Assembly (NCBI RefSeq): GCF_021495345.1
Contig: NZ_CP099397.1
Coordinates: 992,001-1,056,000 of the forward strand
Reading direction: 5' to 3'
DNA: 64,000 nucleotides
From: Pseudomonas hydrolytica
GTDB lineage: Bacteria; Pseudomonadota; Gammaproteobacteria; Pseudomonadales; Pseudomonadaceae
The notes under the pieces: model-generated
The model's database searches: none
What the model was told of the DNA's origin: nothing
What the model saw: the letters and a program-made list of their open reading frames with translations, nothing else
In this document: in pieces, positions 41,556-57,050 of the stretch
Position numbering within the stretch: the stretch's first letter is position 1
How the letters are laid out: each line of letters begins with the position of its first letter
Translations under genes and position numbers: made by a program

Positions 41556-42011
41556 GTGTTTCGCGGAGCTAACGCCATCAGTCTCGACGCCAAAGGGCGC
41601 CTCGCGATGCCGAGTCGGTATCGTGACGAGCTCGTTGCGCGTTGCAATGGCCAGCTCATCGTGACCATCGACGCCGTTGACCCCTGCCTTTGCGTTTATC
41701 CCCTGGCCGAATGGGAACTGATCGAAAACAAGCTGCGCGAACTGGCTTCGTTTCGTGAAGAGAACCGTCGCCTGCAGCGTTTGCTGATCGGTAATGCCGT
41801 CGACCTCGAGCTGGATGCCAGTGGCCGTTTCCTGGTGCCGCCACGCCTGCGCGAGTACGCCAAGCTGGACAAGCGGGCGATGCTCGTCGGTCAGCTGAAC
41901 AAGTTTCAACTCTGGGATGAAGATGCCTGGAATGCCGTAGCCGAAGCCGACCTCGCTGCCATCAAGCAGCCCGGCGCCCTTTCCGATGACTTGCGTGACC
42001 TGATCCTGTGA
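41556..42011 (+). CDS. mraZ: Transcriptional regulator MraZ
   Basis: 151 residues with two AbrB/SpoVT-type swapped-hairpin domains ([22 protein letters not shown] and [22 protein letters not shown]), forming rings that bind repeated operator boxes. GTG start with AGGGGA upstream. First gene of dcw; its product likely binds 41487-41512 to repress the cluster. It overlaps rsmH by 4 nt. Confidence 0.97.
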
Positions 42012-42954
42012 CCATGACCGATAGCACCTTGCGCCATATCACCGTGCTGCTCGACGAGGCCGTCGAGGGGCTCGCCGTGCGCGCCGATGGCTGCTACATC
42101 GATGGCACTTTCGGGCGTGGCGGGCACAGCCGGCTGATCCTGCACAAGCTCGGGCCAGGTGGGCGGCTCCTGGGGTTCGACAAGGATCCTCTGGCAATAG
42201 CCACCGGGGAAGCATTGGCGGCCGAAGACGGCCGCTTTGTCGTTGTACAGCGCAGTTTTGCGGAACTCGGCGACGAGGCTGTTGTCCGCGGCATTTCCGG
42301 TCAGGTCTCCGGCATCCTGCTGGACCTCGGCGTGTCCTCGCCGCAGCTGGATGATCCCGAGCGTGGTTTCAGCTTCCTCAATGACGGCCCGCTGGACATG
42401 CGCATGAATCCGGATGTCGGCGTCAGTGCCGCTGACTGGATCGCCACCGCGGAAGAAGACGAAATCGCCCGCGTGCTCAAGGATTACGGCGAGGAGCGTT
42501 TCGCCAAGCGCATGGCGCGGGCCGTGGTGCAGCGCCGCGAGCAGCAACCCTTCACCCGCACCGCCGATCTGGCCAAGGTGCTGACCGAGGCCAACCCGGC
42601 CTGGGAAAAGGGCAAGAATCCGGCCACCCGCGCTTTTCAGGGCATCCGCATCTACATCAACAACGAGCTCGGTGATCTCGAGCGCGGTCTCGATGCGGCG
42701 CTGGAGGCGCTGGAGGTCGGTGGTCGCCTGGTGGTGATCAGCTTCCACTCGCTGGAAGACCGTATCGTCAAGCAGTTCATGAAGCGTCAGGCCAAGGGCG
42801 AGGCGGACAAGCTGCCGCGCGACCTGCCGATCATCCCCAAGGCGTTCGAGCCGCGTCTGAAGCTGATCGGCAAGCCGGTCTACGCCGGTGACGCCGAGCT
42901 CAAGGCCAATCCGCGCTCGCGCAGCGCGGTGATGCGCATCGCGGAGAAATTGCG

Positions 42955-42958
<4 letters not shown>
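42008..42958 (+). CDS. rsmH: 16S rRNA (cytosine-1402-N4) methyltransferase RsmH
   Basis: 316 residues from GTG 42008, which overlaps the mraZ stop (GTGA); ATG 42014 is the alternative. SAM-binding [14 protein letters not shown] and [13 protein letters not shown], and the C-terminal [14 protein letters not shown] and [14 protein letters not shown]. Acts on C1402 together with RsmI, which is encoded 1.2 kb upstream. Confidence 0.97.
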
Positions 42959-44971
<2,013 letters not shown>

Positions 44972-44972
<1 letters not shown>

Positions 44973-46435
44973 TGCCCATGCCACTCAATCAATTGTTGCC
45001 AGCCGCCGAGAGCGGCGTGCTGATTCGTGAACTGACCCTGGACAGCCGCAAGGTGCGTCCGGGCGATCTGTTCCTGGCCGTGCCGGGTACCCAGCAGGAC
45101 GGCCGCGTGCATATCGCCGATGCCGTGGCGCGTGGCGCCGCCGCCGTCGCCTTCGAAGCCGAAGGCGCTGCACCCATGCATGCTGAAAGTGCTGTGCTGG
45201 TACCGGTCAAGGGGCTGGCTGGCCAGCTTTCTGCCATTGCCGGACGCTTCTACGGTGAGCCGAGCCGCGCTCTGCATCTGATCGGCGTCACCGGCACCAA
45301 CGGCAAGACCAGCGTCAGCCAGCTGCTGGCGCAGGCCTTGGATCTGCTCGGCGAACGCTGCGGCATCGTCGGTACCCTGGGCACCGGCTTCCATGGCGCG
45401 CTGGAGCAGGGCAAGCACACCACGCCCGATCCGGTCGGCGTGCAGGCCACCCTGGCCTCGCTCAAGCAGGCCGGTGCGCGTGCCGTGGCCATGGAGGTTT
45501 CCTCCCATGGTCTGGATCAGGGCCGCGTCGCGGCGCTGGAGTTCGACGTGGCGGTGTTCACCAACCTGTCGCGCGATCACCTCGATTACCACGGCAGCAT
45601 GGAGGCCTATGGCGCCGCCAAGGCCAAGCTGTTCGCCTGGCCGAACCTGCGTTGCCGGGTGATCAATCTGGATGACGCCTTCGGCCGGGAGCTGGCGCAG
45701 CAGGCGCATGACTCGCGGCTTATCGGCTACAGCCTGAGCGACGCCAGCGCCTTCCTTTATTGCAGCGAAGCGCAGTTCGACGATCACGGCGTGCGCGCGC
45801 GCCTGGTCACGCCGCGGGGCGAGGGCGTCCTGCGCAGCAACCTGCTTGGCCGTTTCAATCTGAGCAATCTGCTGGCGGTGGTCGGTGCGCTGCTGGGCAT
45901 GGACTATGGCCTGGACGAAATCCTCAAGGTGCTGCCGCAACTGCAGGGGCCGGCCGGCCGCATGCAGCGCCTGGGTGGTGGCGACAAGCCGCTGGTGGTG
46001 GTGGATTACGCCCACACGCCGGATGCCCTGGAAAAGGTGCTCGAGGCGATGCGCCCCCATGTGCAGGGTCGTCTGCTCTGCCTGTTCGGCTGCGGCGGTG
46101 ACCGTGACCGCGGCAAGCGCCCGCTGATGGCAGCGGTGGCCGAGCGCCTGGCCGATGTGGTGTGGGTGACCGACGACAACCCGCGCAGCGAAGATCCGGC
46201 GCAGATCGTCGCGGATATCCGTGCCGGCTTCTGCGCGCCGGAGCAGGTGCAGTTCATTCACGGCCGTGGCGATGCCATCGCCCGCCTGATCGCCCAGGCC
46301 GAGGCCGCCGACGTACTGGTGCTGGCCGGCAAGGGCCACGAGGATTACCAGGAGATCATGGGCGTGCGCCATCCCTTCTCCGACCTGATCGAAGCGAACG
46401 AGGCCCTGGCGGCCTGGGGGGCGGCCCATGCTTAA
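44972..46435 (+). CDS. murE: UDP-MurNAc-L-Ala-D-Glu:meso-DAP ligase MurE
   Basis: 487 residues from ATG 44972, which overlaps the ftsI stop by one base; the long open frame upstream is a shadow of ftsI. P-loop GTNGKTS at about 107-113, carbamyl-lysine region, and TDDNPRSEDP, the DNPR motif that selects meso-diaminopimelate. The Gram-negative substrate choice is therefore supported by sequence. Overlaps murF by 8 nt. Confidence 0.98.
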
Positions 46436-47798
46436 GCCCTGGCTGCTCAGCGAAATAGCGGCTGATCTCAGCGCGCGCCTGATCGGCGACGACGTCGCCT
46501 TCTCCGCCGTCGGCACCGACAGCCGTACCATCGCCCCTGGCCAGTTGTTCGTGGCGCTGACCGGGCCGCGTTTCGACGGCCATGACTACCTGGCCGAGGT
46601 TGCCGCCAAGGGCGCGGTTGCCGCGCTGGTCGAGCGTGAAGTGGCCAATGCGCCGCTGCCGCAACTGCTGGTGGCCGATACCCGCCTGGCCCTTGGGCAG
46701 CTAGGGGCATTGAACCGTCAGGCATTCACCGGCCCGCTGGCTGCCGTGACCGGCTCCAGCGGCAAGACCAGCGTCAAGGAGATGCTCGCCGCCATTCTGC
46801 GCGCCGGCCTGAACGGCGCGGTGCTGGCCACCCGCGGTAATCTCAACAATGATCTGGGCGCGCCGCTGACCCTGCTCGAACTGGCGCCGGAGCACCGCGC
46901 CGGGGTAATCGAGCTGGGCGCCAACCATGTCGGCGAGATCGCCTACACCGTCAGCCTGACCCGTCCGCAGGTGACCATCATCACCAATGCCGGCAATGCC
47001 CATGTCGGCGAGTTCGGCGGGCCGGAGAAGATCGTCCAGGCCAAGGGCGAGATTCTCGAAGGCCTGGCGCAGGACGGCGTGGCCGTACTGAATCTGGACG
47101 ACAAGGCCTTTTCCACCTGGCAGCGTCGCGCCGCCGGTCATCAGGTCCTGAGCTTCGCCTTGCGCGACACCCGGGCCGACTTCCACGGCAGCGACCTGGC
47201 CCGCGACGAGCGCGGTTGCCAGGGCTTCACCTTGCGTAGCCCGGTCGGTAGCGTGCGCATTCAGCTCAATCTGCTGGGCGAGCACAACGTGGCCAACGCC
47301 GTGGCCGCCTGCGCCGCCGCCCATGCCCTGGGCCTGCCGTTGGTCGCCATGGCCAAGGGCCTGGAAAACCTGCAACCGGTCAAAGGCCGCGCCGTAGCGC
47401 AGCTGGCGCCGAACGGCATGCGGGTGATCGATGACAGTTACAACGCCAACCCCGTGTCGATGTGCGCGGCGGTGGATATACTCGCCGGCTTCTCCGGTCG
47501 CACCGTTCTGGTGCTGGGAGACATGGGCGAGCTGGGCGAGTGGGCCGAACAGGGCCACCGCGATGTCGGCCGCCATGCCGCCGGCAAGGTCGACGCGCTC
47601 TATGCGGTCGGTCCGCTGATGCGCTTCGCTGTCGAGGAGTTCGGCTCAAAAGGCCGTCACTTCGTCGACCAGGCCGAACTGATCGAAGCACTTCGTGCCG
47701 AACAGGCCGGCAGCACACTACTAATCAAGGGTTCACGCAGCGCTGCCATGGACAAGGTCGTGGCCGCGCTGTGTGGCGTATCTGGGGAGATTCACTAA
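46428..47798 (+). CDS. murF: UDP-MurNAc-tripeptide:D-Ala-D-Ala ligase MurF
   Basis: Adds D-Ala-D-Ala to the UDP-MurNAc-tripeptide. 456 residues, three-domain Mur ligase; P-loop TGSSGKTS at about 108-115 and central IELGANHVGEIAYTV. C-terminal domain carries DDSYNANPVSM. D-Ala-D-Ala substrate is made by the ddl gene later in the cluster. Confidence 0.97.
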   Translation: MLKPWLLSEIAADLSARLIGDDVAFSAVGTDSRTIAPGQLFVALTGPRFDGHDYLAEVAAKGAVAALVEREVANAPLPQLLVADTRLALGQLGALNRQAFTGPLAAVTGSSGKTSVKEMLAAILRAGLNGAVLATRGNLNNDLGAPLTLLELAPEHRAGVIELGANHVGEIAYTVSLTRPQVTIITNAGNAHVGEFGGPEKIVQAKGEILEGLAQDGVAVLNLDDKAFSTWQRRAAGHQVLSFALRDTRADFHGSDLARDERGCQGFTLRSPVGSVRIQLNLLGEHNVANAVAACAAAHALGLPLVAMAKGLENLQPVKGRAVAQLAPNGMRVIDDSYNANPVSMCAAVDILAGFSGRTVLVLGDMGELGEWAEQGHRDVGRHAAGKVDALYAVGPLMRFAVEEFGSKGRHFVDQAELIEALRAEQAGSTLLIKGSRSAAMDKVVAALCGVSGEIH

Positions 47799-48881
47799 AT
47801 GCTGCTGCTGCTGGCGGAGTACCTGCAACAGTTCCACAAGGGCTTCGCGGTCTTTCAGTACTTGACCCTGCGCGGCATCCTCGGCGTGCTCACCGCCCTG
47901 GCCCTGTCGCTGTGGCTCGGGCCCTGGATGATCCGCACCCTGCAGGTGCGTCAGATCGGCCAGGCGGTGCGCAACGATGGTCCGCAGTCGCACCTGTCGA
48001 AGAAAGGCACACCGACCATGGGCGGTGCGCTGATTCTCACTGCCATCGCCGTGAGCACCCTGCTCTGGGCCGACCTGTCCAACCGCTACGTGTGGGTGGT
48101 GCTGGCCGTGACCCTGCTGTTCGGCGCCATCGGATGGGTCGACGACTACCGCAAGGTAATCGAGAAGAACTCGCGCGGCCTGCCGAGCCGCTGGAAGTAC
48201 TTCTGGCAGTCGGTGTTCGGCCTGGCCGCAGCGATCTTCCTCTACATGACCGCGCAGAGCCCGGTGGAGACCACCCTGATCCTGCCGCTGCTCAAGGACG
48301 TCAGCATCCCGCTGGGCATCGGTTTCGTGGTGCTGACCTATTTCGTCATCGTCGGCTCGAGCAATGCGGTGAACCTGACCGACGGCCTCGACGGCCTGGC
48401 GATTCTGCCCACGGTGATGGTGGCGGGTGCGCTGGCGGTGTTCTGCTACCTGTCGGGTAACGTGAATTTCGCCGAGTACCTGCTGATTCCTTACGTGCCG
48501 GGCGCCGGTGAGCTGATCGTGTTCTGCGCCGCGCTGGTGGGCGCCGGCCTGGGCTTTCTGTGGTTCAACACCTACCCGGCGCAGGTCTTCATGGGCGACG
48601 TCGGTGCGCTGGCGCTCGGCGCCGCGCTGGGCACCATCGCCGTGATCGTGCGCCAGGAAGTGGTGCTGTTCATCATGGGCGGCGTGTTCGTGATGGAAAC
48701 CCTGTCGGTGATCATCCAGGTCGCCAGCTTCAAGCTGACCGGCAAGCGCGTGTTTCGCATGGCGCCGATCCACCACCATTTCGAACTCAAGGGCTGGCCC
48801 GAGCCGCGCGTGATCGTCCGCTTCTGGATCATCACCGTGATTCTCGTGCTGATCGGCCTGGCCACCCTGAAACTGAGGTAA
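47799..48881 (+). CDS. mraY: Phospho-MurNAc-pentapeptide translocase MraY
   Basis: Integral membrane enzyme making lipid I. 360 residues, ten predicted helices. The catalytic aspartates appear in VDDYRKV and [10 protein letters not shown], and HHHFELKGW is the conserved cytoplasmic histidine motif near the C-terminus. Begins directly after the murF stop. Confidence 0.98.
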   Translation: MLLLLAEYLQQFHKGFAVFQYLTLRGILGVLTALALSLWLGPWMIRTLQVRQIGQAVRNDGPQSHLSKKGTPTMGGALILTAIAVSTLLWADLSNRYVWVVLAVTLLFGAIGWVDDYRKVIEKNSRGLPSRWKYFWQSVFGLAAAIFLYMTAQSPVETTLILPLLKDVSIPLGIGFVVLTYFVIVGSSNAVNLTDGLDGLAILPTVMVAGALAVFCYLSGNVNFAEYLLIPYVPGAGELIVFCAALVGAGLGFLWFNTYPAQVFMGDVGALALGAALGTIAVIVRQEVVLFIMGGVFVMETLSVIIQVASFKLTGKRVFRMAPIHHHFELKGWPEPRVIVRFWIITVILVLIGLATLKLR

Positions 48882-48887
48882 TAGAGC

Positions 48888-50234
48888 GTGACCCTGATCG
48901 CTTCCGACCAGTTCCGCATCGTTGTCGGCCTCGGCAAGAGCGGCATGTCCCTGGTGCGCTTTTTGGCGCAGCAGGGCGTGCGCTTCGCCGTGGCCGACAC
49001 GCGCGCGAACCCGCCGGAGCTGGAAACGCTCAAGCGTGACTACCCGCAGGTGGAAGTGCGTTGCGGCGAGCTGGACGTGGAGTTCCTCTGCCGCGCCTCG
49101 GAGCTTTACGTGAGCCCGGGCCTGGCCATTTCCACGCCAGCCCTGGCCGCGGCCGCCGCGCGCGGGGTCAAGCTGTCCGGCGATATCGATCTGTTCGCGC
49201 GCCACGCCAAGGCGCCGATCGTGGCCATCACCGGCTCCAATGCCAAGAGCACCGTTACCACCCTGGTCGGCGAAATGGCCGCTGCAGCCGGCAAGCGCGT
49301 CGCCGTCGGCGGCAACCTCGGCACGCCGGCACTGGATCTGCTGGCCGACGATGTCGAGCTGTACGTGCTGGAGCTGTCCAGCTTCCAGCTGGAGACTACC
49401 GATCAGCTCAACGCCGAAGTGGCCACCTGCCTGAACATCAGCGAAGACCACATGGATCGCTACAGCGGTCTGCCGGCCTATCACCTGGCCAAGCACCGCA
49501 TCTTCCGCGGCGCGCGTCAGGTGGTGGTCAACCGCGACGACGCCCTGTCGCGTCCGCTGATCGCCGATCAGGTGACCTGCTGGGAATTCGGCCTGGGCAA
49601 ACCGGACTTCAAACGCTTCGGTCTGCTCGAGGAAAACGGCGAGAAGTCCCTGGCGTTTCGCTTCGAAGCGCTGCTGCCGGTGAGCGAGCTGAAGATCCGC
49701 GGCGCGCACAATCAGTCCAACGCCCTGGCGGCGCTGGCGCTCGGCCATGCCGCTGGCCTGCCGATGGAAGCCATGCTCGCCACCCTGCGCCAGTTCGCCG
49801 GATTGCCGCATCGCTGCCAGTGGGTCGGCGAGCGCGCCGGGGTCAATTATTACGATGATTCCAAGGCCACCAACGTCGGTGCCGCGCTGGCGGCCATCGA
49901 AGGCCTCGGTGCCGATATCGCCGGCAAGCTGGTGCTGATCGCCGGTGGCGACGGCAAGGGCGCCGACTTCTCCGCGCTGAAGGCGCCGGTGGCGCGATTC
50001 TGCCGCGCGGTGGTGCTGCTCGGTCGCGATGCCGAGCTGATCGCCGCTGCTCTGGGCGATGCCGCGCCACTGGTGCGCGTGACAACCCTGGACGAAGCGG
50101 TGCAGCGTTGCAGCGAACTGGCAGAGGCCGGCGATGCCGTGCTGCTGTCGCCGGCCTGCGCCAGCCTGGACATGTTCAAGAATTTCGAAGAGCGCGGGCG
50201 TCTGTTCGCCCAGGCCGTGGGAGGGCTCGTCTGA
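48888..50234 (+). CDS. murD: UDP-MurNAc-L-alanine:D-glutamate ligase MurD
   Basis: 448 residues, GTG start six nt after mraY. P-loop ITGSNAKSTVTTL near 110-122, with serine-rich A-K-S rather than the usual GKS/T, and ELSSFQLETT downstream. C-terminal domain DDSKATNVGA. The NAKST form recurs in Pseudomonas MurD as far as I know. Overlaps ftsW by one base. Confidence 0.97.
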   Translation: MTLIASDQFRIVVGLGKSGMSLVRFLAQQGVRFAVADTRANPPELETLKRDYPQVEVRCGELDVEFLCRASELYVSPGLAISTPALAAAAARGVKLSGDIDLFARHAKAPIVAITGSNAKSTVTTLVGEMAAAAGKRVAVGGNLGTPALDLLADDVELYVLELSSFQLETTDQLNAEVATCLNISEDHMDRYSGLPAYHLAKHRIFRGARQVVVNRDDALSRPLIADQVTCWEFGLGKPDFKRFGLLEENGEKSLAFRFEALLPVSELKIRGAHNQSNALAALALGHAAGLPMEAMLATLRQFAGLPHRCQWVGERAGVNYYDDSKATNVGAALAAIEGLGADIAGKLVLIAGGDGKGADFSALKAPVARFCRAVVLLGRDAELIAAALGDAAPLVRVTTLDEAVQRCSELAEAGDAVLLSPACASLDMFKNFEERGRLFAQAVGGLV

Positions 50235-51442
50235 TGCTGGCCTTCCTCCACGTACGTCCCTCGCCACTGCTCGGCCGCGGCCTCGACGTCGACTTTCCGA
50301 TGCTCGCCGGTTGCCTGGGCCTGCTGGGGCTGGGCCTGGTGATGATCACCTCGGCGTCCTCCGAGGTGGCTGCAGCGCTGTCGGGCAACCCGCTGTACCA
50401 CATGATTCGCCACCTGATTTACCTGATCGTCGGGCTGGGTGCGGCGGGTGTGGTGCTGCTGATTCCCATGAGCTTCTGGCAGCGTTACGGCTGGATGATG
50501 CTGCTGGCTGCTTTCGCTTTGCTGGTGCTGGTGCTGATTCCCGGCATCGGCCGCGAGGTCAACGGTGCGCGGCGCTGGATCGGTTTCGGTGCATTCAACG
50601 TGCAGCCCTCGGAGATCGCCAAGGTCTTCGTGGTGGTCTATCTGGCCGGCTACCTGGTACGCCGTCAGGAAGAGGTACGCGAGAGCTGGGCCGGCTTCTT
50701 CAAGCCCTTCGTCGTGTTGCTGCCGATGGCGGGCCTGCTGCTGCTGGAGCCGGACTTCGGCGCCACCGTGGTGATGATGGGCTCGGCCATGGCCATGCTG
50801 TTCCTCGGCGGCGTCGGCATGCTGCGCTTCGGTCTGATGGTGGCGCTGGCGGTTGGCGCAGTGTTCGTCCTGGTGCAGACCCAGGAGTACCGCCTGCAGC
50901 GTCTGATCACCTTTACCGATCCCTGGGCCGACCAGTACGGCTCCGGCTATCAGCTGACCCAGGCGCTGATCGCCTTCGGCCGCGGCGAATGGTTCGGCGT
51001 CGGCCTGGGCAACAGCATTCAGAAGCAGTTCTACCTGCCGGAAGCGCACACCGACTTCGTCTTCTCGGTGCTGGCCGAGGAGCTTGGTCTGGTTGGCGCG
51101 CTCGCTACCCTGGGGCTGTTCGTCTTCGTCAGCGTGCGTGCGCTGTACATCGGGCTGTGGGCGGAAAAGGCCAAGCAGTTCTTCTCCGCCTATGTGGCCT
51201 ACGGTCTGGCCTTCCTGTGGATCGGTCAGTTCCTGATCAACATCGGCGTGAACACCGGTCTGCTGCCGACCAAGGGCCTGACCCTGCCGTTCCTCAGCTA
51301 CGGCGGCTCGTCGCTGGTGATCTGCTGCGTCAGCCTGGCGCTGCTGCTGCGCATCGAGTGGGAGCGGCGCAACGTGCTGGGCAACGAAGACGTGGACTTC
51401 ACCGAAGCGGACTTCGCCGAGGAGGCCAGTCATGCGCGGTAA
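50234..51442 (+). CDS. ftsW: Septal peptidoglycan glycosyltransferase FtsW
   Basis: SEDS-family polymerase, 402 residues from ATG 50234, about ten helices. GREVNGARRWIGFG and ALIAFGRGEWFGVGLGNSIQKQFYLPEAHTDFVF carry the conserved periplasmic catalytic-loop aspartate; GLLPTKGLTLPFLSYGGSS is the late SEDS motif. Works with FtsI. Overlaps murG by 11 nt. Confidence 0.97.
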   Translation: MLAFLHVRPSPLLGRGLDVDFPMLAGCLGLLGLGLVMITSASSEVAAALSGNPLYHMIRHLIYLIVGLGAAGVVLLIPMSFWQRYGWMMLLAAFALLVLVLIPGIGREVNGARRWIGFGAFNVQPSEIAKVFVVVYLAGYLVRRQEEVRESWAGFFKPFVVLLPMAGLLLLEPDFGATVVMMGSAMAMLFLGGVGMLRFGLMVALAVGAVFVLVQTQEYRLQRLITFTDPWADQYGSGYQLTQALIAFGRGEWFGVGLGNSIQKQFYLPEAHTDFVFSVLAEELGLVGALATLGLFVFVSVRALYIGLWAEKAKQFFSAYVAYGLAFLWIGQFLINIGVNTGLLPTKGLTLPFLSYGGSSLVICCVSLALLLRIEWERRNVLGNEDVDFTEADFAEEASHAR

Positions 51443-52494
51443 CGTGCTGATCATGGCCGGCGGCACCGGCGGCCACGTATTCCCGGCGCTGGCCTGCGCG
51501 CGCGAGTTCCAGACTCGCGGTTATGCCGTGCACTGGCTGGGCACGCCGCGCGGCATCGAGAACGAGCTGGTGCCACAGGCTGGTCTGCCGCTGCACCTGA
51601 TCAACGTCAGCGGTCTGCGCGGCAAGGGCAAGCTGTCGCTGCTCAAGGCGCCGTTCCAGCTCCTGCGCTCGCTGCTGCAGGCGCGCCGCATCGTGCGTGA
51701 GCTGCAGCCGGTCTGCGTGCTCGGCATGGGCGGCTACGTCACCGGGCCTGGTGGTCTGGCCGCGCGCCTGGCCGGCGTGCCGCTGGTTATCCACGAGCAG
51801 AACGCCGTCGCTGGTACCGCCAATCGTCTGCTGTCGCGTATCGCCACGCGCATCTGCGAAGCCTTCCCGAATACCTTCGGCGCTTCCGACAAGCGGCGCA
51901 CCACCGGCAACCCGGTGCGTGAGGAGCTGTTTCTGGAAACGCCGCGCGAGCCGCTGGTCGGGCGCAAGCCGAAATTGCTGGTGCTGGGCGGTAGCCTGGG
52001 CGCCGAGCCGTTGAACAAGCTGCTGCCTGCCGCGCTGGCCGAACTGCCGGCCGAGTTGCGTCCGCAGGTGTTCCACCAGGCCGGCAAGCAGCACGCAGAG
52101 GTCACTGCGGAGCGTTATCGCGATGCTGCGGTCGAAGCCGAGGTCGCGCCCTTCATCAAGGACATGGCGCGCGCCTACGGCTGGGCCGATCTGGTGATCT
52201 GCCGCGCCGGCGCGCTCACCGTCAGCGAACTGGCCGCCGCCGGCCTGCCGTCGTTTCTCGTGCCGCTGCCGCACGCCATCGACGATCACCAGAGCCGCAA
52301 TGCCGAATACCTGGCGAAGGAGGGCGCCGCCGTCCTTCTCCCGCAACATGCCACTGACGCGGCCAAGCTCGCCGCGCAGCTCACCGAGGTTCTGATGCAC
52401 CTGGAAAAACTCAATGTCATGGGCGCCACCGCGCGCCGTCTGGCCAAGCCCGATGCCACCCGCACGGTGGTGGACATCTGTCAGGAGGTGATGC

Positions 52495-52502
<8 letters not shown>
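51432..52502 (+). CDS. murG: Lipid II-forming glycosyltransferase MurG
   Basis: Adds GlcNAc to lipid I on the cytoplasmic face. 356 residues, GT-B fold: N-terminal [12 protein letters not shown] at about 10-21, central [25 protein letters not shown], and C-terminal GSLGAEPLN and [16 protein letters not shown]. Overlaps both neighbours. Confidence 0.98.
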
Positions 52503-54875
<2,373 letters not shown>

Positions 54876-54878
54876 GTC

Positions 54879-55745
54879 ATGACCGTGGCTTTGCGTCACC
54901 AGGACACGCTGAGGGCTCCGCTGCGCGGCAAGCCCGCGCCGCGTGGCGCCAGCCGCCTGGTGGCCAAGGAGCCGATGCGCCTGCGTCTGCCCAAGCCGGA
55001 TTTCTCCTGGGTCGGGCGTTTGCTCTGGCCGCTGCTGCTGGTTGGGCTGGGGTTTGGCGCCTACGAAGGTGCGCAGCGTCTGCTGCCCTACGCCGACCGC
55101 CCGATCGCACGCATCAGCGTGCAGGGCGATCTGGCCTACGTCAGTCAGCAGGCGGTGCAGCGGCGGATCGCGCCGTTCATCGAGGCGAGCTTCTTCAGCG
55201 CCGATCTGCGCGGCATGCGCGAAGAGCTGGAGCGCATGCCCTGGATCGCCCATGCCGAAGTGCGCCGCGTCTGGCCGGACCAGATCGACGTGCGTCTGGA
55301 AGAGCAACTGCCCATCGCCCGCTGGGGCGACGAGGCGCTGCTCAACAACCAGGGGCAGGCCTTCGCGCCGCAGGAGCTAGACAACTATCAGCATCTGCCG
55401 CAGCTGTACGGCCCGCAGCGGGCGCAGCCCAAGGTGATGCAGCAATACCAGATGCTCAGTCAGCTGCTGCGGCCGATGGGCTTCACCGTGGTCGGGCTGC
55501 AGTTGCGCGAGCGCGGCAGCTGGTTCCTCTCGGCCACCGAGAACGCCAGCGGCCAGCGCATCGACATCCTGCTGGGGCGTGATCACGTGGTGGAAAAAAT
55601 GCGTCGTTTCGCCGCCATCTATGAGCGGGAACTGAAAGAACAGAGCGCGAACATCGCGCGCATCGACCTGCGTTACGCCAACGGCCTGGCCGTGGCCTGG
55701 CGCGAGCCGGTGGAGCCGGCCGCGGCCGAGCAGAAAGTGAATTGA
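54879..55745 (+). CDS. ftsQ: Cell division protein FtsQ
   Basis: 288-residue bitopic divisome protein: basic cytoplasmic N-terminus of about 45 residues, a membrane helix (about 48-66), a POTRA domain (about 70-140, [22 protein letters not shown]), and a beta domain that binds FtsL/FtsB. 15 nt before ftsA. Confidence 0.94.
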   Translation: MTVALRHQDTLRAPLRGKPAPRGASRLVAKEPMRLRLPKPDFSWVGRLLWPLLLVGLGFGAYEGAQRLLPYADRPIARISVQGDLAYVSQQAVQRRIAPFIEASFFSADLRGMREELERMPWIAHAEVRRVWPDQIDVRLEEQLPIARWGDEALLNNQGQAFAPQELDNYQHLPQLYGPQRAQPKVMQQYQMLSQLLRPMGFTVVGLQLRERGSWFLSATENASGQRIDILLGRDHVVEKMRRFAAIYERELKEQSANIARIDLRYANGLAVAWREPVEPAAAEQKVN

Positions 55746-55760
55746 GGAGAGGCAGGACTA

Positions 55761-57008
55761 ATGAGTAGCGCGCAGAGCGGCAAGATGATCGTTGGCCTGG
55801 ACATCGGCACCTCCAAGGTGGTGGCGCTGGTGGGCGAGGTGACGGCCGACGGCCAGCTGGAGATCGTCGGTATCGGCACCCATCCGTCGCGCGGGCTGAA
55901 GAAGGGCGTGGTGGTCAATATCGAGTCCACCGTGGCCTCGATCCAGCGCGCCGTGGAAGAGGCGCAGCTGATGGCCGGCTGCCGTATCCACTCGGCCTTC
56001 GTCGGCGTGGCCGGCAATCACATCCGCAGCCTCAACAGCCACGGCATCGTCGCCATCCGCGACCGCGAAGTGAGCAGTGCTGATATCGAGCGTGTGCTCG
56101 ACGCCGCGCAGGCAGTGGCCATCCCGGCGGATCAGCGCGTGCTGCACACCCTGGCGCAGGACTACGTGATCGACAACCAGGAAGGCGTGCGCGAGCCGCT
56201 GGGCATGTCCGGCGTGCGTCTGGAGGCTAAGGTGCACGTGGTGACCTGTGCGGTGAACGCGGCGCAGAACATCGAAAAATGCGTGCGCCGCTGCGGCCTG
56301 GAAGTCGACGACATCATCCTCGAGCAGCTGGCCTCGGCCTACTCGGTACTGACCGAGGACGAGAAGGAACTGGGCGTATGCCTGGTGGACATCGGCGGCG
56401 GCACCACCGATATCGCCATCTTCACCGAAGGCGCGATTCGCCACACGGCGGTGATCCCGATCGCCGGTGATCAGGTCACCAACGACATCGCCATGGCCCT
56501 GCGTACCCCGACCCAGTACGCCGAAGAGATCAAGATTCGCTATGCCTGCGCCCTGGCCAAGCTGGCCGGTGCCGGCGAAACCATCAAGGTGCCCAGCGTT
56601 GGTGATCGCCCGCCGCGCGACCTGTCGCGCCAGTCCCTGGCCGAAGTGGTCGAGCCGCGTTACGACGAGCTGTTCACCCTGATCCAGGCCGAGCTGCGTC
56701 GCAGCGGCTACGAAGATCTGATTCCCGCCGGCATCGTCATGACCGGCGGTACGGCGAAGATGGAAGGCGCGGTCGAGCTGGCCGAGGAAATCTTCCACAT
56801 GCCCGTGCGCCTCGGTGTGCCGCACAGCGTCAAGGGCATGGCCGACGTGGTGCGCAACCCGATTTATTCCACCGGTGTGGGGCTGCTGATGTACGGGCTG
56901 CAGAAGCAGAACGACGGCATTTCCATGTCGGTGAACGGTCCTTACCAGGACGAAAACAAGACCCCGGTACTCGAGCGCATCAAGCGCTGGGTGCAAGGCA
57001 ATTTCTGA
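55761..57008 (+). CDS. ftsA: Cell division protein FtsA
   Basis: Actin-like ATPase that tethers FtsZ to the membrane, 415 residues. Phosphate 1 GLDIGTSKVVALVGE (about 13-27), 1C domain with LRSLNSHG-like loop, phosphate 2 CLVDIGGGTTDIAIF, adenosine MTGGTAKMEGAVELA, and the C-terminal amphipathic helix VLERIKRWVQGNF. GAGGAGAGG upstream. Confidence 0.98.
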   Translation: MSSAQSGKMIVGLDIGTSKVVALVGEVTADGQLEIVGIGTHPSRGLKKGVVVNIESTVASIQRAVEEAQLMAGCRIHSAFVGVAGNHIRSLNSHGIVAIRDREVSSADIERVLDAAQAVAIPADQRVLHTLAQDYVIDNQEGVREPLGMSGVRLEAKVHVVTCAVNAAQNIEKCVRRCGLEVDDIILEQLASAYSVLTEDEKELGVCLVDIGGGTTDIAIFTEGAIRHTAVIPIAGDQVTNDIAMALRTPTQYAEEIKIRYACALAKLAGAGETIKVPSVGDRPPRDLSRQSLAEVVEPRYDELFTLIQAELRRSGYEDLIPAGIVMTGGTAKMEGAVELAEEIFHMPVRLGVPHSVKGMADVVRNPIYSTGVGLLMYGLQKQNDGISMSVNGPYQDENKTPVLERIKRWVQGNF

Positions 57009-57050
57009 ATTTGCAGTAGGCGTTACAACTAGAAAGGAAGGAGAGGGATC